The translations under genes and the position numbers were made by a program. A stretch of 64,000 bases of DNA. It comes from Pararhodonellum marinum (GTDB lineage Bacteria; Bacteroidota; Bacteroidia; Cytophagales; Cyclobacteriaceae). The notes under the pieces were generated by a model. It made no database searches and was not told the origin of the DNA. It saw only the letters and a list, made by a program, of their open reading frames with translations. This document shows, piece by piece, positions 60,910 to 64,000 of this stretch; position 1 is the stretch's first letter, and each line of letters opens with the position of its first letter. Location: NCBI RefSeq assembly GCF_015354735.1, contig NZ_JACEFJ010000003.1:1-64000 (forward strand), read 5' to 3'.

Positions 60910-61758
60910 ATGAAATCATACTCCATTCTATGTCCTACGGATTTCTCAGAATGTTCCTTAAACGCGATTGAATATGCCGCCAAATTAGGTGAAAAATACC
61001 ATGCAGAAATGGTCCTGTTTCATGTACCTAACAAAGATGACTACCAGAAACTGATGTCAAATGAATCGGCTTCTTCCGACCCTTTGTCATTTGCAAAAAT
61101 GAAAATAGATAATTTGGTAAAAGAGGTAGAAAAAGAAAGTTTGCCAAAAGGACTGAAATCATGTAAGGCTGTTATCCACGAAGGAAAAACCGTGAAGTCT
61201 GTCCTTGAATATGCCAAATCCATGGACGCAAGTATCATCATTATGGGTACAGAAGGTGTCAATGAATTTAAAAAAAATTACATAGGCACAAGATCCAGTA
61301 GAGTCATTCAAAAATCAGACAGGGATGTTCTGATTGTTCCAAGGAAAGTCTACTTTAAACCTCCAAAAAAGTTTGTTTATGCCACCGACTATCTGGAAGA
61401 AGATAAAATAGGCATCAAAAAGGTCGTCTGCATGGCTGGACATTTTGACTGCGAAATTGACATGGTCCATGTGAGCACCAAGAAAAAAGCCATTGATAAA
61501 GCACTTCATCAAACCATGATTTCGGAGATCAAACCATTTGTGAAGTATGAGAAAGTCAACTATGTTCTCAAATCCTATCGGGATGAACCTGGCCTTGGAT
61601 TGGAAAATTATATGATTACAGCCAAAGCGGATATTTTGGTGACCCTCAGCAAAAAGAAAAGCTGGTTTGACCAGCTTTTTACCCAGAATCTTTCCCGAAA
61701 AATGTCTTATTTCATCAACAAACCTTTGTGGGTAATCAAATCTTTGGATACAAAGTAA
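60910..61758 (+). CDS. Universal stress protein with two UspA domains
   Basis: I start it at the ATG at 60910 (MKSYSILCPTDFSECSLNAI); the frame runs from 60877, where it would begin with a proline-rich stretch. Domain 1 (about 1-145) is a UspA fold with IIMGTEGVNEFKKNYIGTRS, close to the nucleotide-binding G-x2-G-x9-G pattern. Domain 2 (about 150-282) is degenerate. No known partner nearby. It lies 40 bp after the dehydrogenase. Confidence 0.85.
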   Translation: MKSYSILCPTDFSECSLNAIEYAAKLGEKYHAEMVLFHVPNKDDYQKLMSNESASSDPLSFAKMKIDNLVKEVEKESLPKGLKSCKAVIHEGKTVKSVLEYAKSMDASIIIMGTEGVNEFKKNYIGTRSSRVIQKSDRDVLIVPRKVYFKPPKKFVYATDYLEEDKIGIKKVVCMAGHFDCEIDMVHVSTKKKAIDKALHQTMISEIKPFVKYEKVNYVLKSYRDEPGLGLENYMITAKADILVTLSKKKSWFDQLFTQNLSRKMSYFINKPLWVIKSLDTK

Positions 61759-61764
61759 TTGCTT

Positions 61765-62469
61765 CTATTGAAACTTAGACTTGATGAATTTTAAAAAATC
61801 TCTCCGAGTATCTTTATTGGAGAGTACTTTATTTAGGGTCTGAATAAATCCTTGCAGCGAAACCTTCTCTTTGGAGGGTTTCGTTTCATTTTTTATGGAG
61901 AAATCATTTGAACTCTCTTTATCTGACTTTGATTGAGCTGTTTTTGGACGGGTCTTTTCCGGGTCGTATCCAATAAGCTCATCTGATTTCGTAAAACTGC
62001 TCTTGGCTTTTTGGGCGTATCCTAATTTCTCCTCTACCATCCCCTTGTTGTTATAAGCAATGGCATCCTCGGGATCCAACTCAATGGCTTTCTCATAATC
62101 CGCAATGGCTCCTAGGAAATCGCCGATTCTGTCTTTGAAATAAGCCCTGCTTGAATACCGATAGGGGTTATTGGGGTCAAGATTCAATGCCCTGTCAAAT
62201 TCCGACATGGCTTCTTCATTTCTTTTCAGCAGATGCAAGACTACAGCTCTGTCACTGATGTAATCGGTATTGTAAGGAGAATCCGAAACCAGGTGATCAA
62301 AATCAGCAATGGCCAGATCCAATTTACCCAACCTTGACAATACCCTACCTCGGTAGAGATACAGGGAAATATCAACGCTTTCCTGCAAAGCCACCTGATC
62401 AAATACCTTTAAAGCCTCATCAAATTTGCCGGCCTTATACAATTCAATTCCTTTATCTAAATTTTCCAA
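61765..62469 (-). CDS. TPR protein without signal peptide
   Basis: The 234-aa protein has about four TPRs (residues 2-145), for example IELYKAGKFDEALKVFDQVA, NEEAMSEFDRALNLDPNNPY and LGAIADYEKAIELDPEDAIA. A polar lysine/serine-rich linker follows (about 160-200), and the last 30 residues (IQTLNKVLSNKDTRRDFLKF) are helical. It is probably a cytoplasmic scaffold. It is convergent with the universal stress gene (6 bp apart) and divergent from holA. Confidence 0.8.
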   Translation of the reverse strand: MENLDKGIELYKAGKFDEALKVFDQVALQESVDISLYLYRGRVLSRLGKLDLAIADFDHLVSDSPYNTDYISDRAVVLHLLKRNEEAMSEFDRALNLDPNNPYRYSSRAYFKDRIGDFLGAIADYEKAIELDPEDAIAYNNKGMVEEKLGYAQKAKSSFTKSDELIGYDPEKTRPKTAQSKSDKESSNDFSIKNETKPSKEKVSLQGFIQTLNKVLSNKDTRRDFLKFIKSKFQ

Positions 62470-62575
62470 TGTTGGTTCAGTTGTGTGTTGTAATTAATAC
62501 AAAAATTAAGCACAGAAAGTTTACAATTAATTGTATTCCTGAAGAATTTTGGGTTTTCTAAAAATGAATTATTCC

Positions 62576-62583
62576 TATCTTTG
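62576..62583 (+). promoter_or_regulatory. holA -7 box
   Basis: TATCTTTG is a full match to TAnnTTTG and lies only 17 bp before the holA ATG, so the leader is very short. Confidence 0.5.
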
Positions 62584-62600
62584 GCTAACCAAATCCAACC

Positions 62601-63623
62601 ATGGCCCAACAACCGCAAGAAGTACTTAAAGCCTTATCAGCCGGAAAATTTGCTCCAATATATTTTCTCCATGGAGAAGAACCTTTTTTTATAGACCAAA
62701 TCAGCAATTTTATTGAAAAAAATGCTTTAGCAGAATCGGAAAGGGGATTTAATCAAGTGGTAATGTATGGCAAGGATTCTCCTATGTCCCAAATTCTCAC
62801 CAATGCCAAACGGTTTCCCATGATGGCTGAAAGACAGGTTGTCATCGTCAAAGAAGCCCAGAATATTCCGGACTTGGGGAAGGATATGGGAGATAGACTT
62901 TTACTGGATTATGTTCAAAACCCGCTTCCCAGCACCATTTTGGTTTTTTGTCATAAATACAAAACCTTGGATGGAAGGAAGCCTATTTCCAAGGAATTGG
63001 ATAAGAAAGCCATATTGGTCAAATCAGATAAAGTGCCTGAATATAAACTGAGCCCATGGATTGATGAATATTTCAGAACAAAAGGCTTTAAAATTGAGGT
63101 AAAGGCAAATCAGGTATTGGCGGAATCCATCGGGAACAACCTAGAGGTGCTCACCAATGAAATAGATAAAATGTTGATCAATTTTACAGATAAGGTTGAA
63201 ATCAACAGCCAGCACATCCAGCAGTTTATCGGTATCAACAAGGATTACAATAACTTTGAACTTACCAAAGCAATTTCCTACAGGGATGTGATGAAAGCCA
63301 ACAGAATCATTCATTATTTCAGTCAGAATCCAAAATCCAATCCACTAATCCCCATCATCGCCTTACTCTATTTACATTTTTCGAGAATAGCCTTGGTTCA
63401 CGCGAATAAAGAACTACCTGAACGTGAACTGGCTGGCAGCATAAAGGTCAATGCTTATTTTATCAAAGAATACATAATGGCAAGAAAAAATTATCCGTTA
63501 GGCAAGGTTATTGATAATATTTCATACCTAAAAGAGGCAGATCTTCGTTCCAAAGGGGTTGGGGCGACAGGCATGGAAGACACGGAGATATTGAAAGAGT
63601 TGATATTCAAAATTTTACATTAG
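62601..63623 (+). CDS. holA: DNA polymerase III delta subunit (HolA)
   Basis: HolA opens the sliding clamp within the clamp loader. The 340-aa protein begins with the family pattern APIYFLHGEEPFFIDQISNF and continues RFPMMAERQVVIVKEAQNI in the N-terminal AAA+-like domain. The C-terminal collar has NFELTKAISYRDVMKANRII and ends with the helical segment ADLRSKGVGATGMEDTEILK. The degenerate Walker region is normal for delta. An exported protein gene follows 17 bp after. Confidence 0.92.
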   Translation: MAQQPQEVLKALSAGKFAPIYFLHGEEPFFIDQISNFIEKNALAESERGFNQVVMYGKDSPMSQILTNAKRFPMMAERQVVIVKEAQNIPDLGKDMGDRLLLDYVQNPLPSTILVFCHKYKTLDGRKPISKELDKKAILVKSDKVPEYKLSPWIDEYFRTKGFKIEVKANQVLAESIGNNLEVLTNEIDKMLINFTDKVEINSQHIQQFIGINKDYNNFELTKAISYRDVMKANRIIHYFSQNPKSNPLIPIIALLYLHFSRIALVHANKELPERELAGSIKVNAYFIKEYIMARKNYPLGKVIDNISYLKEADLRSKGVGATGMEDTEILKELIFKILH

Positions 63624-63640
63624 CATTTCCCTTTAAAAAC

Positions 63641-64000
63641 ATGAAGAAAAGTCTTTTGGTTCTAGGCTTACTGGGACTGACTTGGTCGGGATGGGCACAG
63701 TCCAGCATTTACCAAACCGGGCCTTATATAGGTTTTGATGATTCCTTCGAGCTGTATGACAAAAATCTTTTCGGGGCATCCCGATATGAATTTGAGCATT
63801 TAAAAAACCGGCCTTTGACGTATACCATGCGCGGAGAAGCCGATTTTTATCATGCAGTTTCTGCTTTGGAACTGGACCATCCCAATGGGGTTGGCCTTTT
63901 GACAGATTTCATGGAGGTGTATGCCAACGAGCCCAAAGCCAATGATGCAGCCCATCTATTGGGCGATTATTTTTTTCAAAAAAGGAATTATAGGGCCTCA
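63641..64000 (+). CDS. Exported TPR-like protein, 3' end outside the window
   Basis: The frame from the ATG at 63641 is open to the last base of the window (120 codons). It has a signal peptide (MKKSLLVLGLLGLTWSGWAQ, cleavage near residue 20) and a start of helical repeats (FYHAVSALELDHPNGVGLLT, then EPKANDAAHLLGDYFFQKRN), which looks like the beginning of a long TPR protein. The 17-bp distance to holA suggests one transcript. The family cannot be fixed from this part. Confidence 0.65.
   Translation, partial: MKKSLLVLGLLGLTWSGWAQSSIYQTGPYIGFDDSFELYDKNLFGASRYEFEHLKNRPLTYTMRGEADFYHAVSALELDHPNGVGLLTDFMEVYANEPKANDAAHLLGDYFFQKRNYRAS

Overview
The window looks like a chromosome segment of a Bacteroidota bacterium, most likely order Cytophagales and near Cyclobacteriaceae. 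Several things point there: a short primary sigma factor, promoters with a TAnnTTTG -7 box, few Shine-Dalgarno sites, a bacillithiol gene (bshB1), DUF2911, DUF349 and LhgO proteins, and dispersed repeats of a kind common in these genomes. The assignment is an inference from gene content, since no rRNA gene is present.

Left part (1-9000) is accessory. It holds the open left end of a broken type I restriction gene (hsdR), a complete McrBC type IV restriction pair, an exported protein of unknown function, a membrane-anchored LuxR-type regulator, a Fic AMPylase with two matching 29-bp operators, and a higBA toxin-antitoxin pair.

9977-19737 is one compact operon: a fucose-isomerase-fold isomerase, a transketolase split into two genes, a ribose-type ABC importer with a DUF2291 protein, an FGGY kinase and a DeoR regulator. 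This gene set matches the known D-apiose route (isomerase, kinase, split apulose-4-phosphate transketolase). Dispersed repeats lie on both sides of it. 19738-22566 is repeat-rich and holds one lipoprotein gene. An 18-bp copy of the 3' end of mnmE lies at 20309, in direct orientation with mnmE itself, as in attachment sites of mnmE-integrating islands.

22567-39480 is mostly housekeeping: mnmE, a thioredoxin, a DtxR/MntR regulator, a glycosyltransferase, dapD, a HerA-like ATPase, flavoproteins, and the thrS-infC-rpmI-rplT cluster. 39639-40915 is the most unusual stretch: an intact tRNA-Met(CAT) gene followed by three 346-bp tandem units plus a decayed fourth. Each unit carries the 3' part of the tRNA, a terminator hairpin and a complete 84-aa GIY-YIG nuclease gene.

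41008-64000 is core again: an LptF/LptG permease, rpsO, pnp, rpoD, trxB, an M23/LysM hydrolase, bshB1, pdxH, YqgE, a DUF349 protein, tRNA-Thr(TGT), a PIG-L deacetylase/small membrane ORF/Na+ symporter set, a DNA glycosylase, a 2-hydroxyacid dehydrogenase, a universal stress protein, TPR proteins and holA. The last gene runs off the right end.
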